Below the pieces are notes generated by a model that searched no databases, was not told the origin of the DNA, and was given only the letters and a program-made list of their open reading frames with translations. A stretch of DNA of 64,000 nt, from NCBI GenBank assembly GCA_036308645.1, contig JAXJVH010000039.1, positions 22,960 to 86,959 of the forward strand. Direction: 5' to 3'. Positions 18,162 through 26,842 of this stretch are shown one piece after another. This DNA is from RUG11462 sp036308645 (GTDB taxonomy: Bacteria; Bacillota; Clostridia; Oscillospirales; Acutalibacteraceae). The translations under genes were made by a program, and so were the position numbers. Within the stretch, counting starts at the first letter, position 1, and the number at the start of each line of letters is the position of its first letter.

Positions 18162-18866
18162 TTATTTTACTATTGTGCCTATATCTTCACCGCAAAGCGC
18201 TTTAACAATATTGTCCGGCTCATCAAGTGAAAATACAAGCATAGGCATATTGTTATCCATACTGAGAGATGCGGCGGTACTGTCCATAACTTTAAGACCT
18301 TTATCAAGAACATCCATCTGGCTGATTTCGGAAAAACGCTTTGCATCCGGATTAAGTTTAGGATCACTGTCATAAACGCCGTCAACATTTGTTGCTTTGA
18401 AGATGATTTCGGCGTCAATTTCAACTGCTCTTAAAGCAGCGCCCGTATCGGTAGAGAAGAACGGGTTGCCTGTACCGCAGCCGAAAATTACAACTCTGCC
18501 TTTTTCAAGGTGACGTATTGCACGGTTTCTGATATACGGCTCGGCAATTTTATTCATTTCTATAGCGGTTTGCACTCTAACGGGAACATCTAACTGTTCA
18601 AGTGCGTCGGCAAGAGCCAAAGCGTTGATAACAGTTGCGAGCATACCCATGTGGTCGGCTCTTGTTCTGTCCATTTTTCCGCTTGAACGTCCTCTCCAAA
18701 AGTTGCCGCCGCCTACAACAATAGCAATTTCAGCGCCGAGATCAACACATTTTTTTATACTGCCGCAGATTTCAAGAACTTTATCAAAATCAAGTCCCAT
18801 ATTCTGATCGCCTGCGAGCGCTTCGCCCGAAAGCTTTAACAAAATTCTTTTATAAACAGGTTTCAT
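18162..18866 (-). CDS. pyrH: UMP kinase
   Basis: Phosphorylates UMP to UDP, typically as a hexamer activated by GTP and inhibited by UTP. The 234-residue protein has LKLSGEAL at the N-terminus, VVGGGNFWRG, the RTRADHMGMLAT nucleotide site, and GCGTGNPFFSTDTGAALRA. It is first in the operon, behind a TTTACT-17-TATTAT promoter, with a GAGAGGA ribosome-binding site. The rpsB-tsf pair that often precedes pyrH is absent here; tRNA-Thr diverges instead. Confidence 0.98.
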   Translation of the reverse strand: MKPVYKRILLKLSGEALAGDQNMGLDFDKVLEICGSIKKCVDLGAEIAIVVGGGNFWRGRSSGKMDRTRADHMGMLATVINALALADALEQLDVPVRVQTAIEMNKIAEPYIRNRAIRHLEKGRVVIFGCGTGNPFFSTDTGAALRAVEIDAEIIFKATNVDGVYDSDPKLNPDAKRFSEISQMDVLDKGLKVMDSTAASLSMDNNMPMLVFSLDEPDNIVKALCGEDIGTIVK

Positions 18867-18898
18867 TTAAAAAATCCTCTCTTTAGTTTCTTTTATAT

Positions 18899-18927
18899 AT
18901 AATACTATAATTACAGAATAAAGTAAA
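18899..18927 (-). promoter_or_regulatory. Promoter of the pyrH-polC operon
   Basis: On minus, TTTACT (18922-18927), a 17-bp spacer and TATTAT (18899-18904), 33 bp before the pyrH start. Confidence 0.55.
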
Positions 18928-19005
18928 GCGAAAATTTTGTTTATTTTTGAATATTTTTTAAATTTATGAAAAATGACTAAATTGATAATTTTAGTAAAAA
19001 AACAC

Positions 19006-19034
19006 TTGACATTTGTAAGCATATTCAATATAAT
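19006..19034 (+). promoter_or_regulatory. Promoter of tRNA-Thr
   Basis: A perfect consensus: TTGACA (19006-19011), 17 bp, TATAAT (19029-19034), ending 20 bp before the tRNA. Confidence 0.92.
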
Positions 19035-19054
19035 ATTAAACGTTGACTATATTT

Positions 19055-19130
19055 GCTGCTATGGCTCAGTCGGCAGAGCACTTCCTTGGTAAGGAAGAGG
19101 TCACCGGTTCAAATCCGGTTAGCAGCTCCA
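19055..19130 (+). tRNA. tRNA-Thr (anticodon GGT)
   Basis: A 76-nt cloverleaf with acceptor GCTGCTA/TAGCAGC and encoded CCA. The anticodon loop is TTGGTAA with GGT, and the T-loop is GTTCAAATC. It is a single-gene transcript with consensus promoter and terminator. Confidence 0.97.
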
Positions 19131-19166
19131 AAAAATCCCTTGGACGAGAGTCCGAGGGATTTTGCT
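19131..19166 (+). terminator. Terminator of tRNA-Thr
   Basis: AATCCCT-TGGAC, loop GAGA, GTCCG-AGGGATT followed by TTTTGC directly after the CCA end. Confidence 0.85.
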
Positions 19167-19274
19167 TATTAACTTATATAATGTTTTATTTGTAATTTAT
19201 TTTGAAATAATATTTTATGTATAGATGTGAAATCGGGTAAAAAATCATTCTCTTTTAAAGAAAGAAGTTTTAAT

Positions 19275-20228
19275 ATGAAGAAAATTTCAGTGATATTTAC
19301 AGGCGGTACAATATCGACTCTTGCTTGCGACGGAATAATGGATTTAGAGCAATCAAAGAAGTTTGAATTGATTGAAAAATATAAAAAAACAGATAAAAAC
19401 ATTGAATTTGAAACTGAAACACCTTATTTTATTTTAAGTGAAAATTTGTCGGGCGAGCATTTTGCAAAATTGTATGTTTGCGTAAAAAAGGCGCTTGAAA
19501 CAGATTGCGACGGTATAATTATCACTCACGGAACCGATACTTTGCAGTATTCTGCCTCTGCGATTGATGTTATGTTAGGAAAGCCTAATAAACCTATAGT
19601 TTTTGTTTCAAGCAATTATCCGCTTCAAAATCAAAAAGCAAACGGTTTTGATAATTTTGTCGGTGCGGCCCGGTTTATTAAGCAAATAAATGACGGCGGC
19701 GTTTTTGTTTCGTATAAAAACAGCGGTGAAAATTTAAAAATTCATACTGCTGAAAATTTGCTCGAGCATAATTGTTATTCTGATGAATTAAAAAGTATAA
19801 ACAATAATTTTTACGGCGAATTTTCCGAAAATAATGTTTTTTCAAAAAATCCTTGTTTTAACGAGAATAAAAAATATACTTCTTTTGAAAATGTAAAAAT
19901 TTCAAAAAAATCGCCTGTTTTAAGACTAAAATGCTGTCCGGGTATGGATTATCCGAGCATTGACGGCAAAAAATGCGTAGTTATAGAAACATATCATTCG
20001 GGAACGCTGAAAACCGACGACGGCGAGTTCTTTGAATTTGTCTATAAAGCCGAAAGCCTTAATATTCCGATAGTTTTGACAGGTTTATCAAACGGCGATA
20101 TTTACGAAAGCGCCAAAAGTATTGCTGAAAATAAAAATATAATTATGTCAAAATATTCTCCTATATATACTTATATTAAATGTTGGATTTTAGCGGAAAA
20201 CGGGCTTGATATTAAAGCAAATTTATAA
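19275..20228 (+). CDS. Asparaginase/glutaminase-family protein
   Basis: A 317-residue member of the bacterial L-asparaginase family, which hydrolyses Asn to Asp and ammonia. The nucleophile-loop motif TGGTIS is at 9-14, and the second catalytic segment HGTDT lies near residue 82 (family: Thr-Lys-Asp triad). No signal peptide is seen, so it resembles cytoplasmic type I enzymes. The C-terminal domain carries LKCCPGMDYPS and VLTGLSNGD. The frame extends to a GTG at 19227, but the ATG at 19275 places TGGT at the usual depth; its AAAGAAAG site is weak. It stands alone between tRNA-Thr and yunB. Confidence 0.85.
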   Translation: MKKISVIFTGGTISTLACDGIMDLEQSKKFELIEKYKKTDKNIEFETETPYFILSENLSGEHFAKLYVCVKKALETDCDGIIITHGTDTLQYSASAIDVMLGKPNKPIVFVSSNYPLQNQKANGFDNFVGAARFIKQINDGGVFVSYKNSGENLKIHTAENLLEHNCYSDELKSINNNFYGEFSENNVFSKNPCFNENKKYTSFENVKISKKSPVLRLKCCPGMDYPSIDGKKCVVIETYHSGTLKTDDGEFFEFVYKAESLNIPIVLTGLSNGDIYESAKSIAENKNIIMSKYSPIYTYIKCWILAENGLDIKANL

Positions 20229-20280
20229 ATTAACCACTTAATCAATCTTTTCATAGTATAACTATGAGGGGTGGTGAGTG

Positions 20281-20910
20281 ATGAAACTGAAAACAAAGCG
20301 AAGATGCAGGACATTTATTTGGTGTTCAGTATTTTCGCTTTTACTTATTTGTGTAATAATTTTTACCGAAACCAACGTTCGCCCGATAATGTTAGAGGTA
20401 GCAATCAACGATGCACAGGCGGTAAACGAGAAAATTATAAACAATGCGGTTTATGAGGCGTTAACTGAAGATAAAATAGACTTTTCTGATATTATAGACA
20501 TAACGTATGATGATAATCAAAATGTTAAATCCGTGTCGGCTGACAGCGTTTATTTAAGTAAGTTAAAACTCAAAATTATAAAAAATATAAGTAACGGGTT
20601 TAAAGATCTCGATATTGATTCGGTAGCAATTCGTTTAGGTTCTTTTATTGATAATGAATTTACATACGGCAGAGGACCGAATATAAAGTTTAATTATGAA
20701 ATGACAAATACGGTTACCTGCGATTATAAATCCGAGTTTGAAAGCACAGGAATAAATCAGGCTCGTCATAAATTTGAACTTGTATTCAAAACAGAAGTTT
20801 GTATTATCACTCCGCTTTTTCAAACAAATACTACATTTTATACCGAAATACTGCTTAATGAAATGGTAATAGTCGGTCAAGTGCCGAAAACTTATGCCGA
20901 TATAGGATAA
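20281..20910 (+). CDS. yunB: Sporulation protein YunB-like
   Basis: A 209-residue protein with one N-terminal membrane anchor (about residues 13-30, FIWCSVFSLLLICVIIF) followed by an extracytoplasmic domain. The segments RPIMLEVAINDAQ, INNAVYEAL and LGSFIDNEFTYGRGP match the YunB family, whose Bacillus member is made in the mother cell and is needed for normal spore formation. GAGGGGTGG lies upstream of the ATG at 20281; a GTG one codon earlier is less likely. No other sporulation gene is adjacent. The gene suggests the organism belongs to a spore-forming lineage. Confidence 0.8.
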   Translation: MKLKTKRRCRTFIWCSVFSLLLICVIIFTETNVRPIMLEVAINDAQAVNEKIINNAVYEALTEDKIDFSDIIDITYDDNQNVKSVSADSVYLSKLKLKIIKNISNGFKDLDIDSVAIRLGSFIDNEFTYGRGPNIKFNYEMTNTVTCDYKSEFESTGINQARHKFELVFKTEVCIITPLFQTNTTFYTEILLNEMVIVGQVPKTYADIG

Positions 20911-20951
20911 AAAAGACATATCGCCAAATGTACAGGCGGTATGTCTTTAAA

Positions 20952-21809
20952 CTATTTATTCTTTTTTACAAATTCACGAGCCTTCTTTGCGACAGTTATT
21001 TTATCAAAATTCTTTTTAAATCTAAAAGAAACCGAAATTTTTCTTTTGCATCTTTCACATCTTATTATATTTGAAAAGGCTTTGATTTTTGGATTGAATT
21101 TTCCTGAAAATTTTGTTCTTTTACCGCAAACAGGGCAGGAAAAATACAGTTTTTCTTTATCAATTCCCTCTGATTTTAAATCGGAAATTATATATGGTTT
21201 AAACGAAAATCTTTTGTATGCGTCGTCTTCGTTTATATTGCGGATAAACTTATTAAAGACATCCACTTTATAAGTTAAACTTAAAAGTTTTGCACAAACT
21301 CTACTGTCGTCTTCTGCTCGGTGAAGAGAAAAACCGTCGGTGTTTATGCCGTAAATTTCGGCGGCTGATTTTAAACTGATTTGATTGTTATTCTCGGTTT
21401 TAACAAATTGTTGAATATATTTTTGTAAATCAGTATATTTATTAATAAAATCTACCTTTTCAAGTTGTAAAATTTCTTTATAATTTTCAAATAAAACATG
21501 TAAATCAGTATCCGACCAGGTTAAAAACACAGTTTCATTATCAGGATTGCACCAATTAATAAAGTTATTGATTATGTTTTCAAAATTTTCAGCGTTATTT
21601 AACTCTTTATCATTAATTTTAGTCAGACTTTTTACATAAGTATTGAGTTTTTTTGAAAAAACAGGTTTTATCATAGAAGAAAAAGACTCTGTTTCCTTTA
21701 AATTATTGTCAAGTTTAACTGCGCCGATTTCAATGATTTCATTAATGTATCTGTCGGTACCCGGAATTTTTGTACTGTTAAACTCCAAATCAAATATTAT
21801 ATAAGTCGT
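20952..21809 (-). CDS. DnaQ-like 3'-5' exonuclease with C-terminal zinc ribbon; apparent ACG start
   Basis: A DEDD-family exonuclease of about 285 residues. The first catalytic motif, IIFDLEFN, is encoded from 21800 downward. The first canonical start in frame (TTG at 21788) would remove its Asp. The frame is open further upstream, and an AGGAG site (21818-21822) lies exactly 8 bp before ACG at 21809, giving (M)TYIIFDLE. Later motifs are WSDTDLHVL and HRAEDD. The C-terminus has a CPVC...CERC zinc ribbon near residues 225-250. The target is unknown: RNA or DNA end trimming is possible. Convergent with yunB and divergent from rpmE. Confidence 0.8.
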   Translation of the reverse strand, partial: TTYIIFDLEFNSTKIPGTDRYINEIIEIGAVKLDNNLKETESFSSMIKPVFSKKLNTYVKSLTKINDKELNNAENFENIINNFINWCNPDNETVFLTWSDTDLHVLFENYKEILQLEKVDFINKYTDLQKYIQQFVKTENNNQISLKSAAEIYGINTDGFSLHRAEDDSRVCAKLLSLTYKVDVFNKFIRNINEDDAYKRFSFKPYIISDLKSEGIDKEKLYFSCPVCGKRTKFSGKFNPKIKAFSNIIRCERCKRKISVSFRFKKNFDKITVAKKAREFVKKNK

Positions 21810-21907
21810 AAAGAACTCTCCTAAAAGTAAATTTAATTAATATTAGCATAAAAAAACGGCGTTTACAACCAAAAAATTGATTATTTAAAAATTTTTTTAA
21901 AAAATGC

Positions 21908-21936
21908 TTGCATTTACGGATGTTTTGTGTTAATAT
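21908..21936 (+). promoter_or_regulatory. Promoter of rpmE
   Basis: TTGCAT (21908-21913), 17 bp, TAATAT (21931-21936). Confidence 0.55.
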
Positions 21937-21946
21937 TGTTTCGTTG

Positions 21947-21966
21947 ACGCAATAAGTGCGTTTTTT
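21947..21966 (+). promoter_or_regulatory. Terminator-like hairpin in the rpmE leader
   Basis: ACGCA, loop ATAAG, TGCGT followed by six T, about 10 bp after the promoter and about 30 bp before rpmE. This could be an attenuator or a ribosomal-protein leader that L31 binds; ribosomal leaders for L31 have been described in Firmicutes, but I cannot test the match here. Confidence 0.45.
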
Positions 21967-21997
21967 ATACGCTTAACAAAGAAAGGATTGATATAGA

Positions 21998-22201
21998 ATG
22001 AGAGAAGGAATTCATCCAAATTACGAAGTTTGCACAGTAAAATGTGCTTGCGGTAATGAATTTGAAACAAGATCCACTAAAAAAGAACTCCGTGTTGATA
22101 TTTGTTCAAAATGTCATCCGTTCTTCACAGGCAGACAGAAGCTCGTTGATTCAGGCGGACGTGTTGATCGTTTCAACAGAAGATTCAACGCTGCAAAATA
22201 A
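21998..22201 (+). CDS. rpmE: Ribosomal protein L31 (zinc-binding form)
   Basis: The 67-residue large-subunit protein L31 (bL31). Four cysteines in CTVKCACG and DICSKCHPF mark the zinc-containing (C+) form, as opposed to the zinc-free paralogue made under zinc limitation. The ending RVDRFNRRF is typical. AAAGGA precedes the ATG by about 11 bp. It is monocistronic with its own promoter, leader hairpin and terminator. Confidence 0.98.
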   Translation: MREGIHPNYEVCTVKCACGNEFETRSTKKELRVDICSKCHPFFTGRQKLVDSGGRVDRFNRRFNAAK

Positions 22202-22213
22202 TTTTAAAAAATA

Positions 22214-22250
22214 TGCCGTAACTGTCAAAAAAGATAGTTACGGCTTTTTT
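22214..22250 (+). terminator. Terminator of rpmE
   Basis: A stem of GCCGTAACT(G)TC against GATAGTTACGGC with an A-rich loop and six T. Confidence 0.9.
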
Positions 22251-22283
22251 CCATTGTATAAATGAAAGAGCGGTGAAATATCT

Positions 22284-22913
22284 TTGGCTGATTATTTAAC
22301 TGTAGGAAACGCTGCGGATTACTCTTTTACCGAGAAAAAATCGAGATTTATCGGGTATATTTCCCCTGTAAAAACAGAGGAGGAAGCCGTAGAGTTTGTA
22401 AACAGTATTAAGAAAAAACATTCGGACGCAAGGCATAATGTTTATGCCTATGTTTTGCGTGAAAATAATAAGCAAAGATATTCCGATGACGGAGAACCGC
22501 AAGGGACAGGCGGTTTGCCTGTTTTAGATGTGCTTACCAAAAAAGGACTTGTTGATGTTTGCGTTGTTGTTACAAGATATTTCGGCGGTATTTTACTCGG
22601 AACAGGCGGACTTACAAGAGCGTATTCCGCCGCGTGTAAAGGTGCGGTTGAATGTGGCAAAATCGTAAAAATGACCGAGTGCAAAAGTTTTTCGTTAGAA
22701 TGTGATTACGGCTTTTATAATACATTGCAAAATCTTTTTATGAAATTTGAAGTCAAAACCGAAACTTCCGACTTTTCCGATACTGTTAAACTTTGTTGTT
22801 ACATAAAATCAGAAAACTATCAAAAACTGACAGATGAAATTGCTGAAAAATTTTCGGGAAAAATAGTTGCAAAAGTTTTGGGAGAAAAATACTTTCCTTT
22901 TTCTATAGATTAA
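22284..22913 (+). CDS. YigZ/IMPACT family protein
   Basis: A 209-residue protein of the UPF0029/IMPACT family. The hallmark segments are KKSRFIGYISPV, HNVYAYVL, the YSDDGEPQGTGG core near residues 70-81, and VVTRYFGGILLGTGGL. A C-terminal DUF1949-type ferredoxin-like domain follows. Bacterial members have no settled function; eukaryotic IMPACT modulates translation via Gcn1. The start is TTG at 22284, preceded by a modest GCGGTGA site. It is followed after 66 bp by the dGTPase gene. Confidence 0.85.
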   Translation: MADYLTVGNAADYSFTEKKSRFIGYISPVKTEEEAVEFVNSIKKKHSDARHNVYAYVLRENNKQRYSDDGEPQGTGGLPVLDVLTKKGLVDVCVVVTRYFGGILLGTGGLTRAYSAACKGAVECGKIVKMTECKSFSLECDYGFYNTLQNLFMKFEVKTETSDFSDTVKLCCYIKSENYQKLTDEIAEKFSGKIVAKVLGEKYFPFSID

Positions 22914-22979
22914 ATAAAGGAGTTTTGTGAGTTTTGTCGAATAATTAAACATAAGGGTAAACACAAGGGAGTGATATGT

Positions 22980-23975
22980 TTGACTGTAAGAGAAACGATT
23001 GAAAATAATGAAAAAATGTTTCTGTGCGATAAAGCCGCATTTTCGGCTGAGTCAAAAGGCAGAAAAGTATTTGAAGAAAAATGCGAAATACGTACCGATT
23101 ATCAGCGTGACCGTGATAGAATTATTCACAGTTCATCTTTTCGCAGGCTTAAACATAAAACACAGGTTTTTATTGCTCCCGGCGGCGACCATTACAGAAC
23201 CCGCCTTACGCATACTCTTGAAGTTAATCAGATTGCAAGAACCATTGCAAGAGCCTTAGGCTTAAATGAAGATTTGACCGAAGCAATTTCGCTTGGTCAT
23301 GATCTCGGTCATACTCCTTTCGGCCATGCGGGCGAGCGTGCTTTAAACGAAGTGTTAGACGGCGGTTTCCGTCATTATGAGCAGAGCGTTAGAGTTTGTG
23401 ATGTGCTTGAAAAAGACGGCAAAGGACTTAATCTTACCGTTGAAGTTAAGGACGGAATTTTATCGCACACTAATCGTGACGCAATGACGCTTGAGGGCAG
23501 AATAGTTAAATTTGCCGATAAAATCGCTTATATGAATCATGACATTGACGACGCTCAAAAGGGCGGTATCTTAACCGAAAATGATATTCCGAAAGGAATA
23601 CGTGATATTTTCGGCGACACAAAATCCAAAAGAATTGACAGTATGGTTAAATCAATCATTAACAACGGTACCGATGATATTGATTTAAGCGAAAAAGACA
23701 GAGAAGCTTTTTACGATTTACATAGATTTATGTTTAAATCGGTTTATACTAATAAAATAGCGAAATCCGAAGAGCCAAAGGTTGAAAATATGATTAAAAC
23801 CTTGTTTTCTTATTTGTGTGAGCATACTGAAAAACTTCCCGATCAGTATTTAAAAATTGCCGAAAATGAGGGAGTGGAACGTGCAGTTGCCGATTATATA
23901 GGCGGTATGACCGACAGATACGCTACTTATATTTACAACGAGTTTTTTGTTCCGAAATCCTGGATGGTATTTTAG
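22980..23975 (+). CDS. dgt: Deoxyguanosinetriphosphate triphosphohydrolase-like HD protein
   Basis: A 331-residue HD-domain enzyme of the dGTPase family, which cleaves dNTPs to deoxynucleosides and triphosphate. Signature segments are RDRIIHSSSFRRLKHKTQVF, the HD ligands in RTRLTHTLEV and SLGHDLGHTPFGHAGE (near 105-120), and the later AD in KFADKIAYMNHDIDD. The shorter clostridial type is seen rather than the about 500-residue enterobacterial Dgt. TTG at 22980 has GGGAG 8 bp before it and is preferred over GTG at 22971. It heads the dnaG-rpoD operon, as in many Firmicutes. Confidence 0.92.
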   Translation: MTVRETIENNEKMFLCDKAAFSAESKGRKVFEEKCEIRTDYQRDRDRIIHSSSFRRLKHKTQVFIAPGGDHYRTRLTHTLEVNQIARTIARALGLNEDLTEAISLGHDLGHTPFGHAGERALNEVLDGGFRHYEQSVRVCDVLEKDGKGLNLTVEVKDGILSHTNRDAMTLEGRIVKFADKIAYMNHDIDDAQKGGILTENDIPKGIRDIFGDTKSKRIDSMVKSIINNGTDDIDLSEKDREAFYDLHRFMFKSVYTNKIAKSEEPKVENMIKTLFSYLCEHTEKLPDQYLKIAENEGVERAVADYIGGMTDRYATYIYNEFFVPKSWMVF

Positions 23976-24011
23976 TTTTTGAGAAAAAATTTAAAAAAGT
24001 GAGGTGAGAGT

Positions 24012-25778
24012 TTGAAATTTTCAGAGGATTTTTTAAATGAACTTCGGTATAAAAACCCTATAGATGAAGTTATTTCTTCGTATGTAGTGCTGAAAAGAGC
24101 AGGCTCTACCTACAAGGGACTTTGCCCGTTTCATAATGAAAGAACGCCGTCTTTTACGGTTTATCCGAATACCGGCTCATTTTACTGCTTCGGCTGTCAA
24201 AACGGCGGAGATGTGGTAACTTTTATAAAAAATGCCGAAAATCTTGATTATGTCGAGGCGGTGAAGTATTTAGCCGACAGGGCGGGTATGTCTATGCCTG
24301 AAAGCGGTTATGATGATTCAGTGGAAAAACTGCGCCGAACGGTGCTGGCTATTAACAGGGAAACCGCAAAATTCTTTTTTCAATGTCTTATTGAAAAATC
24401 AGACGACGGTATAGGGCTTAAATACTTCGGCTCTCGAAAACTTTCTGCCGAAACCATAAAAAAATTCGGACTCGGCTATGCGCCTGACAGTTTTGACAAA
24501 CTGCGTAATCACTTAAAGTCAAAAGGCTTTTCAGAAAACGATATGATTATTGCAAATGTTTGCTCTAAATCGCAAAAAACGGGAAGAGCCTATGACCGAT
24601 TCAGAAAAAAGGTAATTTTCCCGATTTTTGATTTAAGAGGAAATGTAATAGCATTCGGCGGTCGAAAATTTCCCGAGGACGAGGGAGCAAAATATATTAA
24701 CTCATCCGATACGCCTGTTTTCAAGAAAAGCAAAAACCTTTACGGTCTTAATTTTGCCAAAAATTCAGGCAGTGAAACGGTATTGCTTACCGAAGGGTAT
24801 ATGGATACTATTGCTTTGCATCAGGCGGGGTTTAACAATGCCGTCGGTGCGCTCGGCACTTCTTTTACTGCCGATCAGGCTAATTTGCTTTCAAGATATT
24901 TTAAAGAAGTAATTGTTACTATGGATACCGACGGACCGGGGCAAAAGGCTACCAAACGTGCTATTGAAATTTTGAAAACAACAGGTCTTAAAATTCGTGT
25001 TTTGCAGGTCGAGGGCGGTAAAGACCCCGATGAATACATAAAGGCTTACGGCGCCGAGCGTTTCAGGTTGCTTTTAGAGGGCGCTAAAAATGATATCGAG
25101 TTTAAACTGGCAGAAATAAGAATTAAGGTTGATATGAAAACCGAATCGGGTAAACTTGAGTATTTAAACGGTGCGGTTGACGTATTGTCTGATATTTATG
25201 ACGATATTGCAAAAAATTTATATGCAGGAAGACTTTCCGAAGAAACCGGCGTAGATAAGGCGACAATTCTTGAAAGAGTAAAACGCATGGGAAAAACAAA
25301 GGAAAAGAAAAATCTGCGAAAAACGCTTATTGATTTTACTTCGCCTGTATATAAGTCGGACGACGTAAATCCGCAGGCAAAAAAATATAAGCGTGCGGCG
25401 GCAGCAGAAGAAACTCTTTTGTCAATTATTATGCAGTATCCGAAATATCTTGAATATATTGCAGAAAATATTGATGAAACAGATTTTATTACCGATTTTA
25501 ACAGAGATTTATTGAAAAAGTTAAATGAAGTTTTAAGTAAAAATGAAGAATTTAATATATCCTATCTTGCCGATTGTTATGATTCAAAACAACTCGGCAG
25601 GGTAATAAGTATAGAAAACAGGTTTACTTCTTCACAAAATATTGAGCAGGTAATCGACGACTGCATAAAAGTAATAAAAGAAGAAAAAGATAAACTTGGG
25701 ATAGTTTCACCGTCGGATATGAACGATGAAGACTTTTTAAATGCTATTAAAAATTTAGGAAAAAACAAGAAAGGTTAA
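24012..25778 (+). CDS. dnaG: DNA primase
   Basis: The 588-residue primase makes RNA primers for DNA replication. The N-terminal zinc ribbon shows CPFH and CFGC (near residues 37-63), followed by the RNA-polymerase-like core with a TOPRIM domain (LLTEGYMDT near 259 and MDTDGPGQKA near 305) and a C-terminal helicase-interaction region. TTG at 24012 has GAGGTGAG upstream. The order dgt-dnaG-rpoD is the classical macromolecular synthesis arrangement. Confidence 0.97.
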   Translation: MKFSEDFLNELRYKNPIDEVISSYVVLKRAGSTYKGLCPFHNERTPSFTVYPNTGSFYCFGCQNGGDVVTFIKNAENLDYVEAVKYLADRAGMSMPESGYDDSVEKLRRTVLAINRETAKFFFQCLIEKSDDGIGLKYFGSRKLSAETIKKFGLGYAPDSFDKLRNHLKSKGFSENDMIIANVCSKSQKTGRAYDRFRKKVIFPIFDLRGNVIAFGGRKFPEDEGAKYINSSDTPVFKKSKNLYGLNFAKNSGSETVLLTEGYMDTIALHQAGFNNAVGALGTSFTADQANLLSRYFKEVIVTMDTDGPGQKATKRAIEILKTTGLKIRVLQVEGGKDPDEYIKAYGAERFRLLLEGAKNDIEFKLAEIRIKVDMKTESGKLEYLNGAVDVLSDIYDDIAKNLYAGRLSEETGVDKATILERVKRMGKTKEKKNLRKTLIDFTSPVYKSDDVNPQAKKYKRAAAAEETLLSIIMQYPKYLEYIAENIDETDFITDFNRDLLKKLNEVLSKNEEFNISYLADCYDSKQLGRVISIENRFTSSQNIEQVIDDCIKVIKEEKDKLGIVSPSDMNDEDFLNAIKNLGKNKKG

Positions 25779-25788
25779 GGATTTTAAA

Positions 25789-26829
25789 ATGGCTGAAATT
25801 AATAAGGACATCAACAAGGAAATTGATGAAAAAATGAGCAAAGCGGAACTTGAAAACGAGGATTTGGTGAACGATACGCCTGATGACTCGGTTGAAGATT
25901 TTGATAAAGAGCCTGATTTAGACGATCTCGAAGAACCTCCGGTTGAAGAACTTGAAGAAATCTCGCAAGAAGAACTTGATACAGCGCTTGTTATTGATGA
26001 TGTTACTTTAAATGACCCTGTAAAACTCTATTTGAAAGAAATCGGACGTGTTCCTTTGCTTTCAGGCGAAGAAGAAGTTGAATTGGCACAGAAAATTTTA
26101 GAGGGTGACAAAATGGCAAAACAGCGATTGACCGAAGCCAACCTTCGTCTTGTTGTTTCTATTGCCAAAAGATATGTCGGAAGAGGTATGCACTTCCTTG
26201 ACCTCATTCAAGAGGGTAACGTAGGTCTTATTAAGGCTGTCGAAAAATTTGACCATACAAAAGGATTTAAGTTTTCAACTTACGCTACATGGTGGATAAG
26301 ACAGGCTATTACAAGGGCTATTGCCGATCAGGCGAGAACTATCCGTATTCCTGTTCACATGGTAGAAACCATTAATAAACTTAAAAAAGTTCAAAGTCAA
26401 CTTTTGCATGAAAACGGCAAGGAAGCAACCGAGGAGCAAATTGCTAAAGCAATGGGACTTTCGGTTTCAAGAGTTCGTGAAATTGTCAGAGTTGCACAAG
26501 AGCCTGTTTCTATGGAAACTCCGATAGGCCCTGAAGAGGATTCACGTCTTATGGACTTTATTAAAGATGATGACGCTTTAGCGCCTGATGACGCCGCGCT
26601 TAAAACGATAACTAACGAGGATATTGACGCAGTGCTTAAAACTCTTACTCCGAGAGAAGAAAATGTTATCAGGCTTCGTTTCGGACTTAAAGACGGCAGA
26701 TGTCATACGCTTGAAGAGGTGGGCGCCGAATTTGAAGTAACTCGTGAGCGTATTCGTCAAATCGAGGCAAAAGCGCTTCGTAAACTTCGCCATCCTGTTC
26801 GTTCTAACAAGTTCAGAGAATCAAAGTAA
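25789..26829 (+). CDS. rpoD: RNA polymerase primary sigma factor (SigA/RpoD)
   Basis: A 346-residue housekeeping sigma-70. After an acidic N-terminal stretch it shows region 1.2 (DPVKLYLKEIG), region 2 (LVVSIAKRYVGRGMHFLDLIQEGNVGLIKA and the -10-reading TYATWWIRQAITRAI), region 3, and region 4 with the helix-turn-helix LEEVGAEFEVTRERIRQIEAKALRKL. There is no long sigma 1.1 or non-conserved insert, as usual in Firmicutes. It starts 10 bp after dnaG. Confidence 0.98.
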   Translation: MAEINKDINKEIDEKMSKAELENEDLVNDTPDDSVEDFDKEPDLDDLEEPPVEELEEISQEELDTALVIDDVTLNDPVKLYLKEIGRVPLLSGEEEVELAQKILEGDKMAKQRLTEANLRLVVSIAKRYVGRGMHFLDLIQEGNVGLIKAVEKFDHTKGFKFSTYATWWIRQAITRAIADQARTIRIPVHMVETINKLKKVQSQLLHENGKEATEEQIAKAMGLSVSRVREIVRVAQEPVSMETPIGPEEDSRLMDFIKDDDALAPDDAALKTITNEDIDAVLKTLTPREENVIRLRFGLKDGRCHTLEEVGAEFEVTRERIRQIEAKALRKLRHPVRSNKFRESK

Positions 26830-26842
26830 GGGGAAGGTTTAA

